Source of the DNA: Escherichia coli
GTDB taxonomy: Bacteria > Pseudomonadota > Gammaproteobacteria > Enterobacterales > Enterobacteriaceae
Direction: 5' to 3'
NCBI GenBank assembly: GCA_021307345.1
Contig: CP089930.1
Coordinates: 3,658,001 to 3,722,000 of the forward strand
Length of the DNA: 64,000 nt
In this document: in pieces, positions 50,173 through 59,314 of the stretch
Layout: every line of letters begins with the position of its first letter
Position numbering within the stretch: position 1 is the first letter of the stretch
Made by a program: the position numbers and the translations under genes
The notes under the pieces: model-generated
What the model saw: the letters and a program-made list of their open reading frames with translations, nothing else
Database searches by the model: none
What the model was told of the DNA's origin: nothing

Positions 50173-51231
50173 TCAGGGCTGAATTTTTGCGATAATTCTT
50201 TTTATCGTATTTCTGAACTCATCCAGATTGATGTGATCAATATTTTTCCCTACCACAATCGTCTCTGAAATATCTGCCATAGCAGGCCAGCGTGTTTTAT
50301 AATCGGCATATACTGCGATGACAGGAACATTATAAGCACTTGTCATATGTAAAACAGAAGTATCAGGTGTTATTGCGAGAAAAGCATCTTTTATGACGGC
50401 GGCAGAACGTGGTATTGAAGGTGACAATGATAAATGATAGACATTGTCAAAACACTGCGTTAGTTCTATTGCTTTTTCAGTACCATTCGGGCCATGAACA
50501 ATGACAATTGGCATATTTATTTCATTTTTAATTATAGCTATTAGTTTTTGAGCTATTGAGCCTGAAAAAGTTCGCTCCTGAACACTACCATCAAGATTAA
50601 GAGCAATATATGCGCCCAATGAGGTAAGTTCATAACGTACCTCGTTTATTACCTCTTTGTTGATCGGCAGTTCAAATAAGGGGCGGACAGGCGGGAAACC
50701 AGCCTCTCGCATCATGAATGCCCATGTCATTGGTACTGGCGCCCGAAGAGACTGGTCCATTTTCGACGCCGATTTACATAAGGAGGAATAACATTTCATT
50801 GTTAAACCCACCACTTGTAAATTGGTTTTGGCTTTTAAATAACTTATGAACAGCATTGTCTTCAGGTTTTTCTTGCGCATAGCTTCAATGCAGAGATCCG
50901 GTGTACCGTATTGATCTCTTATACTTTGCGCCAGACTTTTTATTTCTCTAAAGCTGGCATGATCCTGCATTGTCATACTGACTAATGTTAATTTAGTCTC
51001 TTTAAGACAAAGCGAATCAAAAACAGATTTATTAATTGTGGATGCGACAATTAATAAATGTTTTATTTTATGTGATTCCAGCGATCTAATTATGGGGTAA
51101 ATGGCCATTGCATCACCAATTTGGTCGGGGATGTGAATGACCACAAATTCAGTATTTGCAATATTGATATTTGCACATGAATAATCATAATAACTGAATG
51201 CAATGCGTCTAAAAATTGACACTAACGACAT
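50173..51231 (-). CDS. GT9-type (heptosyltransferase-like) glycosyltransferase
   Basis: A protein of 352 residues resembling ADP-heptose:LPS heptosyltransferases. The N-terminal FVVIHIPDQIGDAMAIYPII matches the family's opening strand and GD motif. The C-terminal ITPDTSVLHMTSAYNVPVIAVY matches the donor-binding D-TS--H-A-----P block, and YIALNLDGSVQER begins the second Rossmann domain. ATG 51231 has GAGG 6 bases upstream; a TTG two codons earlier is in frame. The gene is visibly AT-richer than its neighbours and stands alone between tRNA-Asn and hchA. The acceptor is unknown; LPS core or an autotransporter would be possible, but no such gene is adjacent. Confidence 0.75.
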   Translation of the reverse strand: MSLVSIFRRIAFSYYDYSCANINIANTEFVVIHIPDQIGDAMAIYPIIRSLESHKIKHLLIVASTINKSVFDSLCLKETKLTLVSMTMQDHASFREIKSLAQSIRDQYGTPDLCIEAMRKKNLKTMLFISYLKAKTNLQVVGLTMKCYSSLCKSASKMDQSLRAPVPMTWAFMMREAGFPPVRPLFELPINKEVINEVRYELTSLGAYIALNLDGSVQERTFSGSIAQKLIAIIKNEINMPIVIVHGPNGTEKAIELTQCFDNVYHLSLSPSIPRSAAVIKDAFLAITPDTSVLHMTSAYNVPVIAVYADYKTRWPAMADISETIVVGKNIDHINLDEFRNTIKRIIAKIQP

Positions 51232-51479
51232 TTCCAACCTCGCTTCCCTACTGGTTAAAACGTGATGGAGTTTATCAGAGATAGTCGTTTTCTAAAATCG
51301 CTAAAAAGCGAGATAATACATAATTTATTTCTATTATTAATTTTTAATTATTCAATTAAATTATGTTTGTATCGCAAAAATACTTGTATTGCATAGCTTC
51401 AATGTACATTTCAATCTGAAGTCGATGCAAAGTGAAGGTAAGAGAAGAGATAAAACGTCAGCAATCAGAGTGATCATCT

Positions 51480-51507
51480 AAGTGGGGGAAATACCCCCAC
51501 TTTTTTA
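51480..51507. terminator. hairpin between hchA and the GT9 gene
   Basis: AAGTGGGGG (51480-51488) pairs with CCCCCACTT (51494-51502) around AAATA, followed on plus by a T run. The T run favours plus-strand termination, yet both neighbours are on minus; it probably still ends hchA transcripts with weak U content. Confidence 0.55.
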
Positions 51508-51529
51508 TTATACCGTAAGTGATGTCCGA

Positions 51530-52381
51530 TTAACCCTGGTATGCAGCCAGCATTTCCTGTGCTGCGAGTTTACCCAGCGCATTCGCTGCAAAAGGACTGT
51601 CGCCGGTGAGAAGTTTACGATCCTTATGTACCCGGCCGGTAATATCATCATTGATGATATTCATTCCCATTTTCTTCAGTTCTTCACCAAAGTACCAGGT
51701 CAGATGGCCAGGCATATAGCCAATATCTGGCGTTTGTTTGTCTGCGGCGTCAGGGAACGCACAAATGGAATAACCGTTCAGCGGGTTATCACCATGACGA
51801 AGTGCCAGAAACGCAGCCGGACCATGGCAGAGAGAGATAACAAAACGGTCATTTTCAACTGCCCATTGTAGAGCGGTTGCAACTTCTTTGCTTTCCGGTA
51901 AGCCAATGAGAGCGCCATGACCGCCGGGAACAAAAATTGCTGCGTACTCGCTGTCTGCGTTTAAGTTGGCGACAATATCCGCTAATTTCTTCGGATTGCG
52001 GAACAAAGATTTGTGTTGCTCAAAGAATGGCATCACTTTTTCATCTTTGTGCGGCATAGCCCAGTATTCAAACTTCGTCATCAGGCCGGAGATGGTCGCA
52101 ACTTCGAACTCGAAACCTGCTGCATACAGGTGATACAGCGGCAGCAACGTTTCAATCGGATGGTTGCCCGTTGAGAACAGTTTACCGTTATCGGTCGGCA
52201 GATAACGTTCGTCAGCGGCGATCACCAGAATTTTGTGCTTGCCGCTATACGGTTTTGGATAGTCCACTCCATCAAGATCAGATACCGGGCTGGTATACTG
52301 ACTAAGCGAAAATTCTGAAGGGAAGAACGCATTATCTTCAGCAATATCGATCTGCGGATTCTTACTTGTTTGAACAGTCAT
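51530..52381 (-). CDS. hchA: Protein/nucleotide deglycase and chaperone HchA (Hsp31)
   Basis: A DJ-1/PfpI-superfamily protein of 283 residues with holdase chaperone and methylglyoxal-related deglycase activity, involved in acid and heat stress. The nucleophile Cys lies in VISLCHGPAAFLAL near residue 185 after the elbow; PGGHGALIGLPE and the zinc-binding N-terminal residues are in place. In K-12 it is next to hprRS, hiuH and msrPQ; none of these is here. Confidence 0.95.
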   Translation of the reverse strand: MTVQTSKNPQIDIAEDNAFFPSEFSLSQYTSPVSDLDGVDYPKPYSGKHKILVIAADERYLPTDNGKLFSTGNHPIETLLPLYHLYAAGFEFEVATISGLMTKFEYWAMPHKDEKVMPFFEQHKSLFRNPKKLADIVANLNADSEYAAIFVPGGHGALIGLPESKEVATALQWAVENDRFVISLCHGPAAFLALRHGDNPLNGYSICAFPDAADKQTPDIGYMPGHLTWYFGEELKKMGMNIINDDITGRVHKDRKLLTGDSPFAANALGKLAAQEMLAAYQG

Positions 52382-52952
52382 AGTGTATTCCTTATTGTAA
52401 CTTAGGTAGGTTAGTCACTATATTCGCGACTGAGCTGGGTGCTATATTTAACCAGGAGCGTAAAATGAGTCAATATACCGAAAGCGGTAGGAGAGTATGT
52501 TAAATATGGTTGGGTAAATACACAGCTATTATCGAATAGTGATCTCACCGATTCCACCTTATTTGCAATAAAAACTCAAAGCGTAGCAATATATTGTAGT
52601 CCATTTTTCAGAAAAGATGAGATTGCATATCCTCGTTACAGAGGGGGAGTGCAAAATTCGTAAATGAGATTTTTAGCAAAAAAATAATGATGAAACTGCC
52701 CTGTAAGGCCGTGAATCGCGAAAAAATGATGATCCAGATTAAGGTTTAACTGATGGCAGATATGATTAATTACATGGCATCAGATGTGCTAATTACAGGA
52801 GCTGCCTAGAGTTGCTCTGCCAGGAGTGGCCAAGGCGCAGCTGATTTAATGTGCCCAATGATGCTGTATTTATGGCGTAAGTATAAAATTTAACAGATAA
52901 ATTAATTATAACGTAAATTCTTTTTATATTCAGATGTTTTCAGGGATTTTCT
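52382..52952. other. AT-rich intergenic region between hchA and the Usp-like gene
   Basis: This 571-base stretch lacks a recognisable gene. It must hold the divergent promoters of hchA and the Usp-like gene. A 17-codon frame, 52465-52518 (MSQYTESGRRVCLNMVG), has AGGAG 7 bases before its ATG and is a weak small-protein candidate. In K-12 the hprRS genes would be near here; I find no trace of them. Confidence 0.4.
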
Positions 52953-53357
52953 ATGTACCGAAATATTGTTATTCCGGTGAATGTCTTTTCCCGGGATGAT
53001 AGAGAGCAAGCATTTTATCATGCGCAATTTTTCGCCAACGTTTCATCAGGGCATGTTCATTTGCTTGGCTTTATACCGGAGTATGTAAGGATACTGGAGC
53101 GGGGATATGTTTCTGACATGCATCGTTTGGAATATGTGCTACGTGATCAGGCTTTGCGCCGTTTAGCTACACTGGCAGAACAGTTGGTTTTGCCTGAAGG
53201 GTTTATCCATACCTATGTTTATCTTGGGACTCTTCCGGAAGGGGTGAAGGAACTGGCTGAACAGCAACTGGAAGATGTTATTGTGCTGGGAGCTACTCAG
53301 GAATTGGGTTTTGTCGATATGCTACGGCAGTTTAGCGTGCCGCTGTTGCTGATTTGA
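52953..53357 (+). CDS. Universal stress protein family, short variant
   Basis: A 134-residue protein starting MYRNIVIPVNVFSRDDREQA, the Usp opening strand, with an Asp-less first loop (VNV rather than VDV). The region EDVIVLGATQELGFVDMLRQ corresponds to the Usp G-x2-G-x9-G(S/T) nucleotide loop but is altered, and the final strand VPLLLI ends the protein. It may therefore not bind ATP in the usual way. I do not recognise a specific gene name. It converges with the porin gene and may belong to the same accessory block. Confidence 0.7.
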   Translation: MYRNIVIPVNVFSRDDREQAFYHAQFFANVSSGHVHLLGFIPEYVRILERGYVSDMHRLEYVLRDQALRRLATLAEQLVLPEGFIHTYVYLGTLPEGVKELAEQQLEDVIVLGATQELGFVDMLRQFSVPLLLI

Positions 53358-53364
53358 TGACGAT

Positions 53365-53400
53365 AAAAAAGCCTGAGTTCGATGAGGGACGAACTCAGGC
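53365..53400 (-). terminator. terminator of the porin gene
   Basis: GCCTGAGTTCG (53371-53381) pairs with CGAACTCAGGC (53390-53400); on the minus strand it is followed by a U run from the A tract 53365-53370. It lies between the convergent Usp-like and porin genes. Confidence 0.88.
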
Positions 53401-53445
53401 GGGTATATAGGTTTTTACAGTAACACGCCGAGGCGCGTTGGCTGA

Positions 53446-54633
53446 TTAGAACTGGTAGACTAAGCCTACAGCAACGATATCATCGGTCGCGATGCCGTTT
53501 GCTTTGTAGAAGTCATCATCGTTGTCCAGCAGGTTGATTTTGTAATCAACATAGGTGGACATGTTTTTGTTGAAATAGTAGGTTGCACCGACTTCAACGT
53601 ATTTAACCAGATCTTTGTTGGTGTAACGCGGGTCGCCGTTGCCGTCATGAGCCCAACCGCCTAAATCCTTACCTTTAGATTGCAGGTAAGCGATGGACGG
53701 ACGCAGACCGAAGTCGAACTGATACTGAGCTACAACTTCAAAGTTCTGTGTTTTGTTAGCGATAGCATCAGCGTCACCATAACCCGTCATATTACGAGTT
53801 TCAGCATACATGGCTGCTAAGTAAACGTTATTAGCGTCGTATTTAGCGCCAACGGTCCAGGCTTCAGCTGTTTCACCGCCAGCTGTTATATCATTTCTAT
53901 CACCGGCACGGGTATTATGAAAATCAGGTTTTGTTTGTTCATCAGTACGGTCAGAATTGGAGTAAGCAGCACCCAGGCTTAAACCGAAGTCAAAGTTATA
54001 GGAGGTTGACATACCATAACCATCGCCATTTTCTTTAGACAGTTTACGACCATCGCCGCTACCGGAGCCTTCCTGACCAAAGAAGAAACCCTCCCCGGAG
54101 CCTTCATTATTACCCTGATATTGCAGAGCAAAGTTCAGACCATCAACCTGACCGAAGAAGCCATTGTTACGGTAGGTTGCTACACCATTGGTACGGCCGT
54201 TCATGAAGTTGTCGGCGCCAGCATAAGTATCGCCACCAAATTCAGGCAGCATATCGGTCCACGCTTCGATATCATACACAACACCGTAGTTACGACCGTA
54301 GTCGAAAGTACCGTTCTGACCGAAACCTAAACCAGCGAACGCCAGACGGGTTGCTGAGTTATCACCGTCACCTTCAGTACCATTTGCTTGCAGGTTGTAT
54401 TCCCACTGACCGTAACCAGTAAACTGGTCAGCGATCTGAGTTTCGCCTTTGAAACCGATACGGGCATATGACATGTCGCCATCAGCGCCCGAGTTGTCAG
54501 AAAAATAGTGTAGACCCGCTACTTTTCCGTAGAAATCCAGTTTATTACCATCTTTATTATAGACTTCAGCCGCATTTGCTGCGCCAGCAACTAATAACGC
54601 CGGGACCAGCATTGCCAGAACTTTTCTTTTCAT
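53446..54633 (-). CDS. yedS: OmpC/OmpF-class trimeric porin, intact yedS
   Basis: A general porin of 395 residues. The signal peptide is 1-21 ([21 protein letters not shown]), and the mature start [17 protein letters not shown] is typical. The L3 eyelet motif PEFGGDT lies near residue 134, and the protein ends in the BAM signal VGLVYQF with terminal Phe. Loops 4 and 5 are long and Gly/Ser or Asp-rich ([18 protein letters not shown]). By position next to drpB and RseX it is yedS, which is a broken gene in K-12 but complete here. The start at 54633 is set by the signal peptide. Confidence 0.9.
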   Translation of the reverse strand: MKRKVLAMLVPALLVAGAANAAEVYNKDGNKLDFYGKVAGLHYFSDNSGADGDMSYARIGFKGETQIADQFTGYGQWEYNLQANGTEGDGDNSATRLAFAGLGFGQNGTFDYGRNYGVVYDIEAWTDMLPEFGGDTYAGADNFMNGRTNGVATYRNNGFFGQVDGLNFALQYQGNNEGSGEGFFFGQEGSGSGDGRKLSKENGDGYGMSTSYNFDFGLSLGAAYSNSDRTDEQTKPDFHNTRAGDRNDITAGGETAEAWTVGAKYDANNVYLAAMYAETRNMTGYGDADAIANKTQNFEVVAQYQFDFGLRPSIAYLQSKGKDLGGWAHDGNGDPRYTNKDLVKYVEVGATYYFNKNMSTYVDYKINLLDNDDDFYKANGIATDDIVAVGLVYQF

Positions 54634-54740
54634 TATGTATTCCCTTGTGATTATAATCTTCATGAATATAAAAATAAGTGCCGTTATCCAAAAAAAGCAC
54701 ATTTGGATACTATTCTATGAAGTTCATTTTATTTTAAGAA

Positions 54741-54786
54741 ATACATGTAACAAATGTATTTAAAAGATTTCAAAATGTTTCTAATC
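54741..54786 (-). promoter_or_regulatory. candidate OmpR sites upstream of the porin
   Basis: On the minus strand TTAGAAACATTTTGAAATC and AATACATTTGTTACATGTAT contain the GAAACAT and GTTACAT cores that recur in OmpR boxes of ompC and ompF. They lie about 110-150 bases before the porin start. This is motif inspection only. Confidence 0.4.
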
Positions 54787-54943
54787 TATTTAATATAATT
54801 CACGATTATGAGTTAAAACCATAAATATTCACGACATTTATGGTTTTATATCAAATAGTTATTGGTTTTTGATAAGAATGGATTGCGTCAATGATTGTTT
54901 CGCTAAAAATCGTGTGTGATCTTGCGCACATTATAAAACGACA

Positions 54944-55034
54944 TAAAAAAAGCCGGCATCATGCCGGCTCAAAAATATAAACAAGACGATAAAAGGCTAA
55001 TAACGGAGTTATCATGACACAGAAAACAAAAAAG
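54944..55034 (-). ncRNA. rseX: Small RNA RseX
   Basis: Between the porin yedS and drpB, the location of RseX in K-12. On the minus strand a perfect terminator, AGCCGGCAT/ATGCCGGCT (plus 54951-54969), is followed by seven U (54945-54951). A -10-like TACAAT (plus 55040-55045) places a start near 55034, giving about 91 nt, the reported RseX length. RseX works with Hfq against ompA and ompC mRNAs. I assign it from position, length and terminator, not from a full alignment. Confidence 0.75.
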
Positions 55035-55206
55035 GTATAATTGTATTCCTCGCTGATATATTGAATTAGTGAATTAATAAAACTACGATCAAAGTTAAAT
55101 AAAATTTTTAATAGCTGTTTTTCCAGTAATTATTGCCATTGAACAAAAATCATCTATTTGTTCAAAAAATGAATGAGACTTGACTGGCTCAACCGATGTG
55201 GAAAAA

Positions 55207-55222
55207 TGTGACTTTCATCACA
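55207..55222 (+). promoter_or_regulatory. CRP site upstream of drpB
   Basis: TGTGACTTTCATCACA has both half-sites TGTGA and TCACA perfect at the 6-base spacing. It lies between rseX and drpB, 38 bases before the assigned drpB start. Confidence 0.75.
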
Positions 55223-55260
55223 CAATAGGATCAGGTCTTAATTTTCCGGGTTATCTCAAA

Positions 55261-55563
55261 ATGGAGCATGGTTCGACAACAATGGAAGAAAGACTCTCTC
55301 GCAGCCCTGGCGGCAAACTGGCTTTGTGGGCTTTCTATACATGGTGTGGCTATTTTGTCTGGGTGATGGTGCGTTACATCTGGGTAATGAGTCGGATCCC
55401 CGATGCCCCCGTGTCAGGATTTGAAAGTGATTTAGGTTCAACTGCGGGAAAGTGGTTAGGTGCGTTAGTGGGATTTTTATTTATGGCTATGGTCGGGGCA
55501 TTGTTAGGTGGTATTGCCTGGTACACCCGACCACGGCCTGCGCGAAGCAGACGCTATGAGTAA
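55261..55563 (+). CDS. drpB: Cell division protein DrpB (YedR)
   Basis: A small inner-membrane protein of 100 residues with two membrane segments (about 22-42 and 68-88), reported in E. coli as a nonessential divisome protein. LALWAFYTWCGYFVWVMVRY is the first and LGALVGFLFMAMVGALLGG the second. The frame is open to a TTG/ATG-less region from 55180, but the CRP site would lie inside that longer version. I use ATG 55261; another ATG at 55282 is possible. No good ribosome binding site helps to decide. Confidence 0.85.
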   Translation: MEHGSTTMEERLSRSPGGKLALWAFYTWCGYFVWVMVRYIWVMSRIPDAPVSGFESDLGSTAGKWLGALVGFLFMAMVGALLGGIAWYTRPRPARSRRYE

Positions 55564-55602
55564 AAACTGCTAAGGTTGCGCCCCTTTGGCAGCGGAGCGC
55601 GT

Positions 55603-56298
55603 ATGAACTTACAACACTGGCAGGCACAATTTGAACGTTGGTTGAAAAACCATCATACACACCAGGACGCGGCTCATGACCTGTGTCATTTTCGTCGCGT
55701 CTGGGCGACAGCGCAGAAACTGGCGGCAGATGAAGACGTCGATATGCTGATCATTTTAACCGCCTGTTATTTTCATGATGTCGTGAGTCTGGCGAAAAAT
55801 CATCCGCAACGGCAGCGTTCCTCTTTACTGGCGGCAGAAGAAACGCGTCGCATTTTAAGTGCGGAATTTGCTGATTTTCCGTCAGAGAAAATAGACGCCA
55901 TTTGCCATGCCATCGCGGCACACAGTTTCAGTGCGCAAATTACGCCTTTAACGGTGGAAGCCAAAATCGTGCAGGATGCAGACAGGCTGGAAGCATTAGG
56001 TGCGATAGGTCTGGCGCGCGTGTTTGCTGTTTCAGGTTCATTGGGGATGGCGCTATTTGACGGTGAAGATCCGTTCGCGCAACGTCGCCCACTCGATGAT
56101 AAACGCTACGCGCTGGATCATTTCCAGACGAAGTTGCTGAAACTACCGCAAACTATGCAAACGGCAAAAGGTAAACTGCTGGCACAACATAACGCCCGTT
56201 TTCTGGTGGAGTTTATGGCTAAGCTCAGTGCCGAACTGGCGGGCGAGAATGAAGGTGTGGATCATACGGTGATTGATGCGTTTTCGCCGGTTGACTGA
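55603..56298 (+). CDS. yedJ: HD-domain phosphohydrolase YedJ
   Basis: An HD-superfamily metal-dependent phosphohydrolase of 231 residues. The metal-binding residues are visible in [10 protein letters not shown] (about residue 26), [10 protein letters not shown] (the HD pair near 56), AAHSFS near 106 and [14 protein letters not shown] near 125. The natural substrate is not known to me. GGAG lies before ATG 55603. It is followed by dcm after 66 bases. Confidence 0.92.
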   Translation: MNLQHWQAQFERWLKNHHTHQDAAHDLCHFRRVWATAQKLAADEDVDMLIILTACYFHDVVSLAKNHPQRQRSSLLAAEETRRILSAEFADFPSEKIDAICHAIAAHSFSAQITPLTVEAKIVQDADRLEALGAIGLARVFAVSGSLGMALFDGEDPFAQRRPLDDKRYALDHFQTKLLKLPQTMQTAKGKLLAQHNARFLVEFMAKLSAELAGENEGVDHTVIDAFSPVD

Positions 56299-56364
56299 CC
56301 GCGTAGCCCTAAACAGAAGTAATTATGTTACCCTGTCGGCCATCTCAGATGGCCGGTTAAATCT

Positions 56365-57783
56365 ATGCAGGAAAATATATCAGTAACCGATTCATACAGC
56401 ACCGGGAATGCCGCACAGGCAATGCTGGAGAAACTGCTGCAAATTTATGATGTAAAAACGCTGGTAGCGCAACTTAATGGCGTGGGAGAAAACCACTGGA
56501 GTCCGGCGATTTTAAAACGTGCGCTGGCTAACGACTCGGTGTGGCACCGCTTAAGCGAAAAAGAGTTCGCCCATTTGCAAACGTTGTTACCCAAACCGCC
56601 AGCACATCATCCGCATTATACGTTTCGCTTTATCGATCTCTTTGCCGGTATTGGAGGCATCCGTCGCGGTTTTGAATCGATTGGCGGTCAGTGTGTATTT
56701 ACCAGCGAGTGGAATAAACATGCGGTGCGCACCTACAAAGCTAACCATTATTGCGACCCGGCGACGCATCACTTTAATGAAGATATCCGCGACATCACTC
56801 TGAGCCATAAAGAGGGTGTGAGCGATGAAGTGGCGGCAGAACATATTCGTCAGCACATTCCTGAACATGATGTTTTATTGGCCGGTTTTCCTTGCCAGCC
56901 GTTTTCACTGGCTGGCGTATCGAAAAAGAACTCACTTGGTCGTGCGCACGGTTTCGCTTGCGATACCCAGGGCACGCTGTTCTTTGATGTAGTGCGTATC
57001 ATCAATGCCCGTCGTCCGGCGATTTTTGTGCTCGAAAACGTCAAAAACCTGAAAAGCCACGACCAGGGCAAAACATTCCGTATCATCATGCAGACGCTGG
57101 ATGAACTGGGCTATGACGTGGCCGATGCCGAAGATAATGGCCCGGACGATCCGAAAATCATCGACGGCAAACATTTTCTGCCGCAGCACCGAGAACGCAT
57201 CGTGCTGGTGGGCTTTCGTCGCGATCTGAATTTGAAAACAGATTTCACCTTGCGGGATATTAGTGACTGCTATCCGGCACAACGTATTACGCTGGCGCAG
57301 TTACTGGACCCGGTTGTCGAAGCAAAATATATCCTGACGCCGGTGCTGTGGAAGTACCTCTATCGCTATGCGAAAAAACATCAGGCGCGCGGTAACGGCT
57401 TCGGTTACGGAATGGTTTATCCGGACAACCCGCAGAGTGTTACGCGTACGCTTTCTGCTCGTTATTACAAAGATGGTGCGGAAATTTTAATCGATCGCGG
57501 CTGGGATATGGCCACAGGTGAGAAAGATTTTGACGATCCGCAGAATCAGCAACATCGTCCACGTCGGTTAACGCCTCGAGAATGCGCACGCTTGATGGGC
57601 TTTGAAGCACCCCATGAAGCAAAATTTCGTATTCCGGTTTCTGACACTCAGGCCTATCGCCAGTTCGGCAACTCGGTGGTAGTACCGGTATTTGCTGCAG
57701 TGGCAAAATTGCTTGAGCCAAAAATCAAACAGGCGGTGGCGTTGCGTCAGCAAGAGGTACAACATGGCCGACGTTCACGATAA
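56365..57783 (+). CDS. dcm: DNA-cytosine methyltransferase Dcm
   Basis: An orphan C5-cytosine methyltransferase modifying the inner C of CCWGG. The protein is 472 residues. An N-terminal extension covers 1-85, then [16 protein letters not shown] (motif I, S-adenosylmethionine binding), [11 protein letters not shown] (motif IV, catalytic Cys near residue 177), FVLENVKNL (motif VI), [11 protein letters not shown] (motif VIII) and FGNSVVVPV (motif X). The vsr gene starts inside its 3' end, a 20-base overlap that couples methylation with its mismatch repair. Confidence 0.97.
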   Translation: MQENISVTDSYSTGNAAQAMLEKLLQIYDVKTLVAQLNGVGENHWSPAILKRALANDSVWHRLSEKEFAHLQTLLPKPPAHHPHYTFRFIDLFAGIGGIRRGFESIGGQCVFTSEWNKHAVRTYKANHYCDPATHHFNEDIRDITLSHKEGVSDEVAAEHIRQHIPEHDVLLAGFPCQPFSLAGVSKKNSLGRAHGFACDTQGTLFFDVVRIINARRPAIFVLENVKNLKSHDQGKTFRIIMQTLDELGYDVADAEDNGPDDPKIIDGKHFLPQHRERIVLVGFRRDLNLKTDFTLRDISDCYPAQRITLAQLLDPVVEAKYILTPVLWKYLYRYAKKHQARGNGFGYGMVYPDNPQSVTRTLSARYYKDGAEILIDRGWDMATGEKDFDDPQNQQHRPRRLTPRECARLMGFEAPHEAKFRIPVSDTQAYRQFGNSVVVPVFAAVAKLLEPKIKQAVALRQQEVQHGRRSR

Positions 57784-58234
57784 GGCCACGCGCAGCAAAA
57801 ACATGCGCGCGATTGCCACGCGCGATACGGCAATCGAGAAACGTCTCGCCAACTTATTAACCGGGCAGGGGCTGGCGTTTCGTGTTCAGGATGCCAGCCT
57901 GCCCGGACGCCCGGATTTTGTCCTCGATGAGTATCGCTGTGTAATATTTACACATGGCTGTTTCTGGCATCATCATCACTGTTATCTGTTTAAAGTGCCT
58001 GCTACACGCACTGAGTTCTGGCTGGAGAAGATTGGCAAAAATGTAACGCGTGACAAGCGGGACATTAGCCGCTTACAGGAATCAGGTTGGCGTGTATTGA
58101 TTGTCTGGGAGTGTGCGTTACGCGGACGGGAGAAATTGACCGATGCGGCGCTTGCCGAGCGTCTGGAAGAGTGGATCTGCGGCGAGGGCGCCAGCGCGCA
58201 GATCGACACTCTGGGGATTCATTTACTCGCGTGA
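57764..58234 (+). CDS. vsr: Very short patch repair endonuclease Vsr
   Basis: Nicks DNA 5' of the T in T:G mismatches that arise by deamination of Dcm-methylated cytosine. The protein is 156 residues. The catalytic region is [17 protein letters not shown] (Asp near 51), and [12 protein letters not shown] contains the His/Cys zinc site and catalytic His near 64-73. AGAGG precedes ATG 57764. Its end overlaps the convergent yedA by 12 bases. Confidence 0.96.
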   Translation: MADVHDKATRSKNMRAIATRDTAIEKRLANLLTGQGLAFRVQDASLPGRPDFVLDEYRCVIFTHGCFWHHHHCYLFKVPATRTEFWLEKIGKNVTRDKRDISRLQESGWRVLIVWECALRGREKLTDAALAERLEEWICGEGASAQIDTLGIHLLA

Positions 58235-59143
58235 TCCATCCTGAATGACTGGCGCGACAATCGGTTTTGCCGGGAAGAGATATTTTCCCAACGTGACCAG
58301 CACTACTGCGAAGACAATCACGCCCAGCGCCAGCCATTCAATCTTCGACAACGTTTCGCCGCCCAGCCCCGTACCCAGCAAGACCGCGACTACGGGGTTA
58401 ACGTATGCATAGCTGGTGGCGAGAGCCGGGCTGACATTGCGGATTAAATACATATAAGCATTGATGGCGATGATCGAACCAAACAGCGCCAGATACCCGA
58501 CCGCAAGGAAGCCCGAAAGAGAAGGGAGCTTCGCCAGTTTTTCACCTGCAATCATCGACGCGATCATTAACACCACTCCAGCCGCCAGCATCTCAATGGC
58601 GCCCGCCATCATTCCTACTGGTAGGGTAATGCGCGAGCCATAAACCGAACCAAACGCCCAACTCACAGAACCGATCAAAATCAGAATCGCGCCCCACGGA
58701 TTGCCGCTTAAATTACCGCCGCTATTGAGCATGATGATTCCGGCAAGCCCAATGGCGATACCCCCCCATTCCAGCTTGCGCGTTTTAATGCCAAACAGGC
58801 GACTGAAACAGAGAGTAAAGAGAGGTACTGTTGCCACCACCACGGCGGCAATGCCGGAAGGAACATTTTGATGTTCAGCCACCGTTACCATACCGTTACC
58901 GACAGCAAGCAGTAATAAACCAATCAACGCGGCATTAAGCAGGGGACGCAGTGGCGGCAATTTGTGCCCACGCAGCAGTAAAAAGGCCATTAATAAAATA
59001 CCGGCAGCCAGAAACCGCACGCCTGCCATCATTAACGGTGGCCAACTTTCAACCCCAATCCGAATGACAAAATAGGTTGAGCCCCAAATGATATACAACG
59101 CAAACAGCGCGCCAAAAAGCGGTAACAACTGGCGGAAACGCAT
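58223..59143 (-). CDS. yedA: EamA-family transporter YedA
   Basis: A drug/metabolite transporter-superfamily protein of 306 residues with ten membrane segments in two EamA repeats (about 10-140 and 155-290). The first helix reads ALYIIWGSTYFVIRIG, a typical EamA start. Its substrate is unknown to me. The 3' end overlaps vsr, with no room for a terminator between the two convergent genes. Confidence 0.92.
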   Translation of the reverse strand: MRFRQLLPLFGALFALYIIWGSTYFVIRIGVESWPPLMMAGVRFLAAGILLMAFLLLRGHKLPPLRPLLNAALIGLLLLAVGNGMVTVAEHQNVPSGIAAVVVATVPLFTLCFSRLFGIKTRKLEWGGIAIGLAGIIMLNSGGNLSGNPWGAILILIGSVSWAFGSVYGSRITLPVGMMAGAIEMLAAGVVLMIASMIAGEKLAKLPSLSGFLAVGYLALFGSIIAINAYMYLIRNVSPALATSYAYVNPVVAVLLGTGLGGETLSKIEWLALGVIVFAVVLVTLGKYLFPAKPIVAPVIQDGSRE

Positions 59144-59314
59144 AATCCCTCATGATGGAAATAAAAAGGTTGTTCATAGTAAACGTGAAAATCATTTCGC
59201 TGGCGAGAGATATAATTGTGTTTGATTGTTAAAAAAATGTTGACCTGTGAAGCAAGTATCAGCCGGGCCGATTTTGCTTCATACTTAGCGCGTCAACGAT
59301 AAAAATGAGAGGGA

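Noticed and set aside
52687-52749. 20-codon frame starting ATGATGAAACTGCC in the hchA-Usp gap
   Set aside because: No convincing ribosome binding site and no resemblance to a known protein; expected by chance in AT-rich DNA.
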